This document shows, one piece after another, positions 7,301-13,812 of a stretch of DNA of 13,819 nucleotides; the first letter of the stretch is position 1, and every line of letters starts with the position of its first letter. Source of the stretch: Actinomycetota bacterium (lineage in GTDB: Bacteria; Actinomycetota; Actinomycetes; Actinomycetales; Cellulomonadaceae); NCBI GenBank assembly GCA_018898235.1, contig JAHIJU010000135.1, positions 1 through 13,819 on the forward strand, given 5' to 3'. The notes under the pieces are model-generated. The model did not search any database. It had not been told where the DNA came from and saw nothing but the letters and a program-made list of their open reading frames with translations. The translations under genes were made by a program, and so were the position numbers.

Positions 7301-9839
7301 CCGCGGGCAGGGTGAGGGAGGAGACCGTGAGCGGCAGCCTCACCGCCGCACCGTCGAGGGTCGCGGTCTGTGCGGCGACGGTGTGCGCATCGGTGGTGGT
7401 GGCGGCCAGGACCGCCGTGCCACGGATCTGCGCGCCGTCGGCGATGCTCGTCACGATCGCCGGAGCGGTGTTGTCGACATCGACCGTGGCGGTGACCGCG
7501 GCGCCCGCGTCCGGCCCGGCCGTCACGGTGCCGGTCACGGTGTGGGTGCCGTCGGGCACTGCCGTGGTGTCCCAGCCGGCGGCACCGGCCGTCGCGGCAT
7601 CGCCCGGCACGGTGAACACGGCGGCGAACGAGTCGAGCTTGCCCGTCGAGTCACCCATGAGCAGCGACTTGGTGGGATCGGCGTAGCCGCCCGGTCGCAA
7701 CGTGCGTCCGTCCGGCAGCACGAGCCGCAGGTTCTTGATCTGGAAGTCGTCGTTGTTCTCGTTCGGGTCGGCGCCGGTGAGGGCCTTCGTCCCGGCCACG
7801 ACCGTGGCGGTCACCGTCCCGTCGTGCACCGCCGACAGCGGGACCGAGGTGGTGATGGTGGTCCACGTCGACAGCCCGTCGTCGAACACCGTGCGCACCG
7901 CGCCGTCGACGACGACGCCGTTGAGGAAGAAGGTGTCCACATCGGTCGCCTCGAAGGCGAAGACGGGCTCCGACTCCAGGCTGGGGTTCGTGGCGAGTGC
8001 CGCGCCGTCGACCGCGAGCGCGGGGGTCACCGGGTAGGTGTCCCCGGCCGCGATCAGGTGCTGCGTCCCGGCGACCACCTGGCCGTCGGAGACGTTGAGC
8101 CGCACCGGGCCGTGCGACACCCGGCCGAGGTCCACCCGGGTGGTCTGCGTGGTGACCTGGTGGGTGCCGTCGCTGATCTGCAGGTAGTACTCGTACCAGG
8201 ACTTGCCGGTGAGGTCGGCGGTGCCGACCGAGTAGCTGTACGACGACGCGTCACCGGTGGCGGCCAGGGAGTCCGCACCGGCCGAGACGAGGTTGACGAC
8301 CTGCTCGGCGGGGTCCACGTCGTTGGTCAGGTGCAACGTCACGCGGCGGACGGCGACGTCGTCGGTGACCTGGGCCTGCACGGTGAGCGGCGTGGTCGCG
8401 CCGTCGATGAACCGGTCCGTCGCGTCGACGACGGTCGGCTCGACGGCATCGGCCGGTGCGGCCACCGGGGCCGCCGGGACCTGCGCGGCGCTCACCCGGC
8501 CGGGGCTCGCCGGGGCGAGTCCGGTGACGGTCTGCACCGCGGCGTTCGCCGGGTCCACGGCGTACTGGATGCCCTGGTCGGCCGTCGTGTCATCGGCGCC
8601 CGCCAGGTTGTAGTAGGCGCGGTTCACCCCGAAGCCGGTCTGGCTGACGATCTGGACCCCGCGGGCCGCGGTGTTGCTCATCCCGGCCGAGGCGATCTCC
8701 ACGAGGTCGGTGCCGAGCGTGAGGCTGGTGCCGAACTTGGCGTTGAAGTCGGCGGCCGTGAGGGCGTCGTTGCTGCCGTTCTTGATCCAGAGCACGAGGG
8801 TCTTGCCCGGCGCGATGACCGGGTCGCCCGGAACCGCGGGCCAGCGGGTGGCCGAGGAGTTGGTGAGGTCGGCGTTCGGGTAGAGATAGAGGATCTCGTA
8901 GTCCGCGAAGCTGACGGGCGCAGCCGAGGCGTTGTAGACCTCGATGAACTCGTAGCCGTCGGCACCGGCCACGTTGGCCGAGTCGGGCAACAGCTCGGTG
9001 ACCTCCAGCGGGGCGCCGGTACCGGTCGGCGTCGCGGTGGGGGTCGGCTCGGCGGTGGGGGTGGGCTCGGCGGTGGGGGTCGGCTCCGTCGTCACGGTCG
9101 GCTCGGGGGTGGCGGTCGCCGTCGGCTCCGTCGTCGCTGTCGGCTCCGTCGTCGGCGTCGGGTCCGGACCGATCTGGTCGATGCCCACCACACCGGGTGT
9201 CGGGAGCACGGCCGATCCGAGCACCACGGCCGAGGGCACGGCGCTGTCCGCGGGCAGGCCGAAGGTCGCGACCTTGTCGACACCCACCGACCCCACCGGG
9301 TAGTAGGACCAGCTCACGGCGGCACCGGCGGAGTCGACGACGCGGATGCCCCGGTCGCCCGTGTTCGCGAGCCCGGCCTGCCCCGTCGCGCGGACGACGG
9401 GCGCGGTCACCGCCGCCCCCGACACCGCCGCCCAGTAGGCCCGGAACTCGGCCTCGGTCTTCGCGAACGCGTCGACCGTGGTCGAGGTGTAGGAGATCCA
9501 CACCAGGACCGACGACCGGGCCGGCACCACCGTGCCGGCCGGCAGCGTCAGCGCGACGTCCTTGGTCCGCACATCGGTGTTCACGTAGGTGTAGGCGAGC
9601 GAGTACCCCTGGGCCGACAGGTCGATGTCGGCGGCCGTGGTGTTCGCCAGCTCGACGTACTCGAAGCTGTCGTAGCCCGTCGTGTCCGGGGCGATCTCGG
9701 TGACGAGCAGCGCGGGTGAGCCGGCCGCCTGGGCGGCTGGGGCGAGCACGCTGACCACCGCTCCGGCTGCGAGCAGCAGGGACAGGGATGCGCTGATCCC
9801 GCGGGCCATGGTTCGCCGGGCAACGGCTCTCGTGTGCAT
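4383..9839 (-). CDS. Secreted multidomain metallophosphoesterase with lamin-tail, FN3 and Ig-like domains
   Basis: The 1818-residue protein begins with a Sec signal peptide: Arg-rich N-terminus, hydrophobic core SLSLLLAAGAVVSVLA, probable cleavage after AQA at residue 38. Two lamin-tail domains follow (about 40-175 and 280-410), joined by a Thr/Pro/Glu-rich linker (about 223-277). Next come Ig-like modules (about 460-900) and a calcineurin-like phosphoesterase domain with DTQ (D1092, Q1094), GDIVDN (G1129), GNHD (G1163-D1166), LHEY (H1247) and GHYHD (G1280). These residues bind two metal ions in the family; the first motif has Gln where DxH is usual. An EF-hand-like acidic loop, DDNGDGTKD, begins at D1293. 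An FN3 domain (about 1438-1535) and two Ig-like repeats (about 1535-1720) follow. There is no LPXTG motif or C-terminal membrane segment; the protein ends RPIRFF. Only two cysteines were found, C911 and C1393. The start is the ATG at 9839, with AAGGA eight bases upstream (minus strand, 9848-9852); a GTG at 9869 lacks a ribosome site. It acts outside the cell on an unknown phosphate ester. Confidence 0.92.
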   Translation of the reverse strand: MHTRAVARRTMARGISASLSLLLAAGAVVSVLAPAAQAAGSPALLVTEIAPDTTGYDSFEYVELANTTAADIDLSAQGYSLAYTYVNTDVRTKDVALTLPAGTVVPARSSVLVWISYTSTTVDAFAKTEAEFRAYWAAVSGAAVTAPVVRATGQAGLANTGDRGIRVVDSAGAAVSWSYYPVGSVGVDKVATFGLPADSAVPSAVVLGSAVLPTPGVVGIDQIGPDPTPTTEPTATTEPTATATPEPTVTTEPTPTAEPTPTAEPTPTATPTGTGAPLEVTELLPDSANVAGADGYEFIEVYNASAAPVSFADYEILYLYPNADLTNSSATRWPAVPGDPVIAPGKTLVLWIKNGSNDALTAADFNAKFGTSLTLGTDLVEIASAGMSNTAARGVQIVSQTGFGVNRAYYNLAGADDTTADQGIQYAVDPANAAVQTVTGLAPASPGRVSAAQVPAAPVAAPADAVEPTVVDATDRFIDGATTPLTVQAQVTDDVAVRRVTLHLTNDVDPAEQVVNLVSAGADSLAATGDASSYSYSVGTADLTGKSWYEYYLQISDGTHQVTTQTTRVDLGRVSHGPVRLNVSDGQVVAGTQHLIAAGDTYPVTPALAVDGAALATNPSLESEPVFAFEATDVDTFFLNGVVVDGAVRTVFDDGLSTWTTITTSVPLSAVHDGTVTATVVAGTKALTGADPNENNDDFQIKNLRLVLPDGRTLRPGGYADPTKSLLMGDSTGKLDSFAAVFTVPGDAATAGAAGWDTTAVPDGTHTVTGTVTAGPDAGAAVTATVDVDNTAPAIVTSIADGAQIRGTAVLAATTTDAHTVAAQTATLDGAAVRLPLTVSSLTLPAGDHALVVTAVDQVGNSATRTVTFTSPVEAPSSTVVSPSQGAQVAAGDVALRATVNDPSGDNLRVCFAAGRTIAGTDAAVTVRQGTTTSASSGDRAGATVLDAAQQAALGAVDGSGSTVTSGDLLPYEVFDVAVPAGSGDDATVRLTWDGSANAAAEVTMSAWNTSTATWDAVASHTTGVTGDESFRLAADVPVADHTVDGGVRVLVQHTQGYAGGDRSTRSSAVAPYAAGATDRSSYDFTLAWESDTQYYNANADYYAHQLDIHRFLLDQRDQLNLQYLFHTGDIVDNSKIADQWTRADAAYRVLDDARLPYGVLAGNHDVNHKDVDYTEYAQYFGAGRFSSNPWYGGQIEDNRGHYDLVSAGGIDFVVVSMGWGAGDTEIAWMKQVLAQYPNRVAILNLHEYLLTTGGLGVLPQRIYDEVVATHPNVKLVMSGHYHDAYTRYDSFDDNGDGTKDRTVASMLFDYQGLPEGGEGYLRLLHFDNRSGTITVRTYSPSLGVFDSSDTTFTLADQEFSLSYAALGITPHVKTLTADAFSAQVLTTTSLGCLDDVASGSTVSATWPGVGLGQHGWYVRTTDPYGAVDVSDVHTFDAVPTAPGAVTSVTARAGLSQATVTWQAPTSDGGSAVLSYVVTPWRDGVPGTPVTTADASTSATVPGLAPGSWTFTVAAVNAVGTGPSSEPSAAVSVERLVSTTSLVASATSVTGGTAVTFTATVTGSATGQVTFTDGSTTLGTAPVVDGRAVLAGTVLAAGSHQVVATYGGDPRWAPSVADPVTVTVVALVPTTTTLSVSARSVVVGSTVSLTAKVPRATGTVRFLDGSTVLGSATLRNGQATLAGLRLAVGSHQVTAVYAGTATLAASTSAATTVTVVKASARVRVVALPFLADTHPWVIVDVSQLTNGAQPTGSVQVAVNGEVVTTAPLASWQRGVALVRLPAGYRTAVTVSATFIPSDTATVETTSSAPVIVRPIRFF
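9034..9087 (-). repeat. 18-bp tandem repeat coding for the Thr/Pro/Glu linker
   Basis: Three near-identical 18-base units (9034-9051, 9052-9069, 9070-9087) encode a repeating Pro-Thr-Ala-Glu-Pro-Thr hexapeptide. Degenerate copies extend the linker to about 9171. Such linkers separate domains of secreted actinobacterial enzymes and are often glycosylated. In-frame expansion or contraction by slippage would change linker length without breaking the gene. Confidence 0.8.
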
Positions 9840-9882
9840 CGCTCTCGTCCTTGGTCGGCCCCCGCCCACAGATGACTGCGCG

Positions 9883-9888
9883 ACCGTA
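9883..9888 (-). promoter_or_regulatory. Candidate -10 box of the phosphoesterase gene
   Basis: TACGGT on the minus strand fits the TAnnnT pattern and would place the transcript start near 9876, about 36 bases before the ATG. No good -35 box is seen at the expected distance; that place is occupied by the Pho-box-like repeat, as expected for an activator-dependent promoter. Confidence 0.35.
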
Positions 9889-9893
9889 GGAGA

Positions 9894-9925
9894 CGGGGAT
9901 GACCAGGACCTTCACCCAGGTGAAC
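9894..9925 (-). promoter_or_regulatory. Pho-box-like direct repeat upstream of the phosphoesterase gene
   Basis: The minus strand carries GTTCACCTGGG (9915-9925), which fits all 11 positions of the Streptomyces PHO-box repeat unit as I recall it (G, G/T, T, C, A, then Y Y Y R G/C G). GGTCATCCCCG (9894-9904) fits 10 of 11. They start 21 bases apart, about two helical turns, and end just upstream of the -10 candidate. In Streptomyces, PhoP binds such units, usually adjacent pairs, at phosphate-starvation genes. The first unit is also part of a small inverted repeat TTCACC-CA-GGTGAA (9911-9924), so another regulator is possible. Confidence 0.4.
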
Positions 9926-9938
9926 GCCCGCCATCGGC

Positions 9939-9968
9939 CGGCCGTCAGACCGGCGAACCGACCGGCCG
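9939..9968 (-). terminator. Possible weak hairpin terminator after the ABC operon
   Basis: About 30 bases downstream of the permease stop, on the minus strand, CGGCCGGTC (9960-9968) can pair with GACGGCCG (9939-9946) with a one-base bulge and a 13-base loop. There is no U-tract. The surrounding sequence is rich in CCGG, so chance pairing is likely to some degree. Confidence 0.3.
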
Positions 9969-9997
9969 AGGCCGGGGCTGCGGGTCCACCGGCCGGG

Positions 9998-10813
9998 CTA
10001 GGACCAGCGGAAGAGGCGGCCGGCCAGCGGCACGGTGACGAGGGACCAGGCCGCGAGGACGACGAGGGTCTGGGTCGGGAACGGCTGACCGGCCCAGCCG
10101 GCCGTCATCGCCTGGGTCGCGGCGCCGAGCGGCACGTAGGTCGCGATCTGCTGGACCGGCTCCGGCATGAGCGGCAACGGGAACCACACCCCCGCGAAGA
10201 ACAGCGAGACGAAGTAGAGCGTCATCCCGACCCCGGTGGCGGCCCCGGTCGTCGGTGCGACCGCCGCGACGAGCGAACCGAGCCCGAACGCCGCGAACGC
10301 CGCCAGCACGAACGCCAGCAGCACCGTGACGGGCTGGGCGGGGGCCGACACGTCGAGCACGACCGTCGCCACCCCGATCGCGAGCCCTCCCGCCACCAGC
10401 AGCGCCAGGACGTTGACCACCACCTGGGCGGCGAGCAGCCGGGACGGGGCGACCGGGGTGGCCGACAGGCGGCGCAGCACACCGCGTTGGCGGTACCCGG
10501 CCATCGTCGCGGGGTAGCCGGTGAGCGCCACCGTCGCGACCGCCAACGACAGCACGATGGGGGTGTAGCCGGTGATGGCGGTGATTGTCCCGAGCACCGG
10601 ATCGGTCGCGTCGTACGGGTCGTCGGCCCACGGCATGAACAGGCCGAGGGTGGTGAGCAGCAGCGCCGGGAACACCAGCGTGAAGAACCAGGTACCCGGG
10701 TCACGCAGGAACAGCCTGGCCTCGACCCGGATCAGCGCGAGCAGCGGCCGCGGGGCCGGAGCCAGTCGCCGCCGGCCCGTCGACGGGTGGGCGATCGGGT
10801 GCTGGGCGGTCAT
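9998..10813 (-). CDS. ABC-2 type transporter permease
   Basis: A 271-residue membrane protein with a cytosolic basic N-terminus containing LIRVEARLFLRDPGTWFF, the typical entry of ABC-2 permeases, and six hydrophobic segments at about 42-61, 83-102, 123-150, 161-186, 194-213 and 249-268. The stretch YRQRGVLRRLSATPVAPSRL between segments 2 and 3 is characteristic of the family. It would form the membrane channel of an exporter driven by the ATPase encoded directly upstream; its ATG overlaps that gene's stop by four bases (ATGA), implying coupled translation and a 1:1 pair. The substrate is unknown; relatives export antibiotics, lipids or polysaccharides. It is the last gene of the operon. Confidence 0.92.
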   Translation of the reverse strand: MTAQHPIAHPSTGRRRLAPAPRPLLALIRVEARLFLRDPGTWFFTLVFPALLLTTLGLFMPWADDPYDATDPVLGTITAITGYTPIVLSLAVATVALTGYPATMAGYRQRGVLRRLSATPVAPSRLLAAQVVVNVLALLVAGGLAIGVATVVLDVSAPAQPVTVLLAFVLAAFAAFGLGSLVAAVAPTTGAATGVGMTLYFVSLFFAGVWFPLPLMPEPVQQIATYVPLGAATQAMTAGWAGQPFPTQTLVVLAAWSLVTVPLAGRLFRWS

Positions 10814-11730
10814 GCCGCGACCTCCTTCTCGGTCCGGGTGAGCTCGAGGAACGCGTCCTCGAGGTTCGGCGCCTCGAGGCGGAGGTCGTCGGCGTGCAGC
10901 CCCGCACCGGCGAGGGCGACGAGCACGTCCTGCACCATCTGGTTCGCGCCGCGGAGCACCAGGCGGCCCTCAAGGAGGCTGATCGCCTGGACACCGGGGA
11001 TCGCGTCGAGCAGCCCGTCGGGGACCGGGCCGTCGGGGACGAAGGACAGGATGCGCCCGGTCCGGGCGGATGCGGCGAGCTCGGCGGGCGTCCCGGTCGC
11101 GACCACGGTGCCGTCCGCGATGACGGCGATCCGGTCGCACAGCCGTTCGGCCTCCTCCATCAGGTGGGTCACCAGGAGGATGGTCACCCCGGAGGCACGT
11201 ACCTGGCGCACCAGGTCCCAGGCCTCACGCCGGGCGTGCGGGTCGAGGCCGGTGGTGAGCTCGTCGAGGATCGCCACCTGCGGGCGTCCGACCAGAGCGA
11301 GCGCGACCGACAGGCGCTGCCGCTGACCGCCGGAGAGCCGGTCGAACCGGGTGCCGGCCTTTGCGGTGAGCCCCAGCTCGGCCATCAGCGCGGTCGGGTC
11401 GGCCGGTTCGGGGTAGAACGAGGCGTACAGGTCCAGCGCCTCGCGCACCGTGATCCGCGGCTGGAGCTGGCTGTCCTGGAGCTGGAGCCCGACCTGCTCG
11501 CGCAGCCGCGCGCCGTCGCGGATCGGATCCAGGCCGAGGACGGTGACCTGCCCGCTGTCGGGCCGACGCAGGCCGCCGATGATCTCCACGGTCGTCGTCT
11601 TGCCCGCGCCGTTGCGCCCGAGCAACCCGAAGATCTCGCCGCGGTGCACCTGCAGACTCAGGTCGCGCACCGCCTGGGTGTCGCCGTAGGTCTTGCGCAG
11701 GTGGCTCACCTCGATGACGGAGTCGTCCAT
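10810..11730 (-). CDS. ABC transporter ATP-binding protein (drug-export type)
   Basis: A 306-residue ATPase with a complete set of motifs: Walker A GRNGAGKTT (38-46), a Q-loop in GLQLQDS (about 83-87), the canonical signature LSGGQRQRL (from 132), Walker B VAILDELTTGLDP (D156, E157) and the H-loop VTHLMEEAERL (H189). The C-terminal 90 residues end in LEDAFLELT, the conserved tail of DrrA-like ATPases that pair with ABC-2 permeases. The start is the ATG at 11730, preceded by GGGAGGG four to ten bases upstream; the frame stays open further upstream, but that part lacks motifs and overlaps the preceding gene. It is separated from the preceding membrane-protein gene by 65 bases and overlaps the following permease by four. 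Confidence 0.95.
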   Translation of the reverse strand: MDDSVIEVSHLRKTYGDTQAVRDLSLQVHRGEIFGLLGRNGAGKTTTVEIIGGLRRPDSGQVTVLGLDPIRDGARLREQVGLQLQDSQLQPRITVREALDLYASFYPEPADPTALMAELGLTAKAGTRFDRLSGGQRQRLSVALALVGRPQVAILDELTTGLDPHARREAWDLVRQVRASGVTILLVTHLMEEAERLCDRIAVIADGTVVATGTPAELAASARTGRILSFVPDGPVPDGLLDAIPGVQAISLLEGRLVLRGANQMVQDVLVALAGAGLHADDLRLEAPNLEDAFLELTRTEKEVAA

Positions 11731-11760
11731 GGTCCCTCCCGGGTGGGTGAGTTGCGCCCC

Positions 11761-11774
11761 CGGCGCGAACGCCG
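11761..11774 (-). other. Small hairpin in the only real gap of the ABC operon
   Basis: On the minus strand CGGCG and CGCCG flank a TTCG loop in the 65-base gap between the first membrane-protein gene and the second ATPase gene. All other junctions of the operon overlap by four bases. It could modestly affect read-through or RNA processing; with five base pairs and no U-tract it is not a convincing terminator. Confidence 0.3.
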
Positions 11775-11795
11775 CGGACTCGGGCACGTGTGTGA

Positions 11796-12512
11796 TCAGA
11801 CGGGCGGCAGCCGGACGGGTGCACGGAGGCTGAGCAGGGCGAACGCCAGGGCGGCGACCACGCCTGCACCGACGACGGACCCGACGACAGCGACGAGTCG
11901 GGCCGGCGTCGGGTCGTGGACGACGAGCGGGCCCGCCTGGCTCACCGCGAGCACGACGAGCAGCGGACCGACGGTGAACGGCAGCGCCACGGTGCCCCAC
12001 CACGCCGACACCCGCTGGTACACGATGCCGACGAGCAACCCGGACAGGGAGGCGACGACGATCGTGCCGCCGAAGTCCAGGAGCAGGAGCCCGAGCCGGG
12101 TGCCGGTCGCGTCGAGGCCGTCGTGCACGACGAACGGCCAGCCCGCCGCTTGGTGCACGAGCCGCTCGAGCTGCAGGAGAGCGACGAACACCACCCCGTG
12201 GGCGGCGCCGATGATCGTGTGTGCGGCCAGCGCGCCGCGCACGAAGCTGCGTCGGGTCATCCCGGACCCCACATGGACCCGCAGCGAGGCCGCGACCAGC
12301 GTGATCGCCTGCGAGAACAGGAACCAGGACACGGCCTGGCGCCCATAGCCGAGGAACGAGAAGCCGTCCGGTCCGTACCGGCCGGTGGCCGAGGCCACGA
12401 GCACCACGACGACGAGCCAGAACCACCCCCCGTACACGACGGCCCGACGTAGCACGAGCCGCGTCGTGAGCAGCGTCGGCGACGGCCGGCCGGACCGGGT
12501 TGTCGCGCTCAT
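11796..12512 (-). CDS. Polytopic membrane protein, probable ABC permease subunit
   Basis: A 238-residue protein with six hydrophobic segments at about 25-42, 60-77, 94-113, 139-164, 170-190 and 206-229. I do not recognise a specific family motif. Its position, with the ATG overlapping the stop of the upstream ABC ATPase gene by four bases, argues that it is the membrane partner of that ATPase. The sequence VHVGSGMTRRSFVRGALAAH between segments 2 and 3 resembles the cytosolic coupling region of ABC-2-like permeases, in which newly described members have low identity. The start ATG is fixed by the overlap. Its substrate is unknown. Confidence 0.85.
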   Translation of the reverse strand: MSATTRSGRPSPTLLTTRLVLRRAVVYGGWFWLVVVVLVASATGRYGPDGFSFLGYGRQAVSWFLFSQAITLVAASLRVHVGSGMTRRSFVRGALAAHTIIGAAHGVVFVALLQLERLVHQAAGWPFVVHDGLDATGTRLGLLLLDFGGTIVVASLSGLLVGIVYQRVSAWWGTVALPFTVGPLLVVLAVSQAGPLVVHDPTPARLVAVVGSVVGAGVVAALAFALLSLRAPVRLPPV

Positions 12513-13426
12513 CGGTCCCCCCCGCGCTCACCGGACAGACGGAGACGGTTCTGCGGGTCGGTGAGGTGGACGAAGAGGTCCTGCAGCCCGACCGGTCCGA
12601 GCTCGAGCCCCTCCCGGCGCGCACGTTCCACGTCGTCGGCGCTCAGCTCGGCCCGGACGGTGAGCTGGGCGGTCCGGCCGAGCCGCTGACGACCGAGCAC
12701 CTCACGACCTGCCACGAAGGCCTCGACCAGGTCGGACGGTCCAGTGACCGCCACCCCTTGCGCCCGCAGGGACTCGGCGTCCTGCGCAAGCAGCACCCGG
12801 CCACGGTCGAGCACCACGACGTCCTCGACCAGTCGGTCGATCTCGTCGACGAGGTGGCTGGACAGCAGGATCGTCCGCGGATGGGCGAGGTAGTCGTCGA
12901 GCAGCGCGTCGTAGAAGGCGTAGCGGCTCGGCGCATCCAGGCCGAGGTGCACCTCGTCGAGCACCGTGAGCGGCGCGCGGCTGGCCAGGCCGACGACGAT
13001 CCCGAAGGCTGAGCGCTGCCCCCGTGACAGCCTCGCCGGCCGACGACGGGGGTCGAGCGCAAAGGTGTCCATCAACCGGCCGGCGAGGTCCGGGTCGAAG
13101 AACGGCCGCCGGTCGGCGACGTAGCGCAGCACTGCGGACATCCGCTCGTCCGCGGGCAGGTCGCCGGCCTCGCGGATCAGGCAGACGTTCGGCACGACCC
13201 GCTCGTTCTCCCACGGGTCCTGCCCGTCGACGAGGACCTGCCCGGCGGTCGGCCGACGGAAGGCCGCGAGCAGCACGGACAGCGTCGTCTTGCCCGACCC
13301 GTTGCGGCCGAGCAGCCCGGTGATGGTGCCGGCGCGGATCTGCAGGTCGACGTCGTCGAGCGCGACGACGGAGCCGAACCGCTGGGTGACGCCGCGCAGC
13401 GTGACGCCGTACCCCGTGTCGCTCAT
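12509..13426 (-). CDS. ABC transporter ATP-binding protein with non-canonical signature (YtrB-like)
   Basis: A 305-residue ATPase: Walker A GRNGSGKT (40-47), signature LSRGQRSAF (133-141, Arg replacing the usual Gly of LSGGQ), Walker B LTVLDEVHLGLDAP (D157, E158) and H-loop SSHLVDE (H191). Where the Q-loop is expected the sequence reads VCLIREAGDL (81-90) with no glutamine. The Walker B glutamate and H-loop histidine are kept, so ATP hydrolysis is plausible, perhaps with altered coupling. It follows a YtrA-type regulator gene (ATGA overlap) and precedes its likely membrane partner (ATGA overlap). This order, regulator-ATPase-permease, matches ytr-like cassettes of Gram-positive bacteria that respond to cell-wall-active peptides; the similarity is by context and general sequence features. 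Confidence 0.92.
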   Translation of the reverse strand: MSDTGYGVTLRGVTQRFGSVVALDDVDLQIRAGTITGLLGRNGSGKTTLSVLLAAFRRPTAGQVLVDGQDPWENERVVPNVCLIREAGDLPADERMSAVLRYVADRRPFFDPDLAGRLMDTFALDPRRRPARLSRGQRSAFGIVVGLASRAPLTVLDEVHLGLDAPSRYAFYDALLDDYLAHPRTILLSSHLVDEIDRLVEDVVVLDRGRVLLAQDAESLRAQGVAVTGPSDLVEAFVAGREVLGRQRLGRTAQLTVRAELSADDVERARREGLELGPVGLQDLFVHLTDPQNRLRLSGERGGDR

Positions 13427-13812
13427 CGCGGCAGCTCGGTCGCCGGGTCCGGTCGGGCGGCGGAGTGGGCCCGCAGCCGGGCGATCACCTCGTCGAGCCG
13501 GATGCCCAGGACGGCCGCCTGATCGGCGACGGGGTCGACGACGTCGACGAAGAAGCTCCGGATGCGCGTCGCCCGGAGGCGTTCGCGGGCACCGGGGGCG
13601 ACGAACATGCCGACGCCGCGGCGCTTGTAGAGCACGCCCTCGTCGACGAGCGTGGCGAAGGCCTTGGCCGCGGTGGCCGGGTTGATCCGGAAGGTCGTCG
13701 CGTACTGGGTGGTCGACATGACCTGCTCCTCCTCCCCCAGGGCGCCGGACAGCACGTCGTCGCGGATCTGATCCGCGATCTGCACGTAGACGGGGTCACG
13801 CCCGTCGAACAC
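13423..13812 (-). CDS. GntR-family transcriptional regulator, YtrA subfamily
   Basis: A 129-residue protein with an N-terminal winged helix of GntR type: DPVYVQIADQIRDDVLSG, then TTFRINPATAAKAFATLVDEG (recognition helix region) and VLYKRRGVGMFVAPGA (wing), residues 7-75. Only about 55 residues follow, too short for a FadR, HutC or MocR effector domain, which defines the YtrA subfamily. Such proteins usually repress their own operon with linked ABC transporter genes, as here: the stop overlaps the next ATPase gene by four bases. The start is taken as GTG at 13812; the frame remains open to the window edge (CTG-ACC-GTG), so a slightly longer N-terminus cannot be excluded. The promoter and operator lie outside the window. 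Confidence 0.92.
   Translation of the reverse strand: MFDGRDPVYVQIADQIRDDVLSGALGEEEQVMSTTQYATTFRINPATAAKAFATLVDEGVLYKRRGVGMFVAPGARERLRATRIRSFFVDVVDPVADQAAVLGIRLDEVIARLRAHSAARPDPATELPR

Noticed and set aside
9034..9171. Tandem repeat as a CRISPR or minisatellite array
   Set aside because: The 18-base units have no spacers and encode an in-frame Pro/Thr/Glu linker of the secreted protein.
7293..9719. An 808-codon plus-strand open frame opposite the phosphoesterase gene
   Set aside because: Composition is that of a GC-rich shadow (Arg, Gly, Val, His repeats), without domains; the opposite frame has signal peptide, lamin-tail and phosphoesterase motifs.
11731..12624. In-frame upstream extension of the second ABC ATPase to 604 residues
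   Set aside because: The extension overlaps the membrane-protein gene in another frame and lacks motifs; the ATG at 11730 has a strong ribosome site and the normal family N-terminus.
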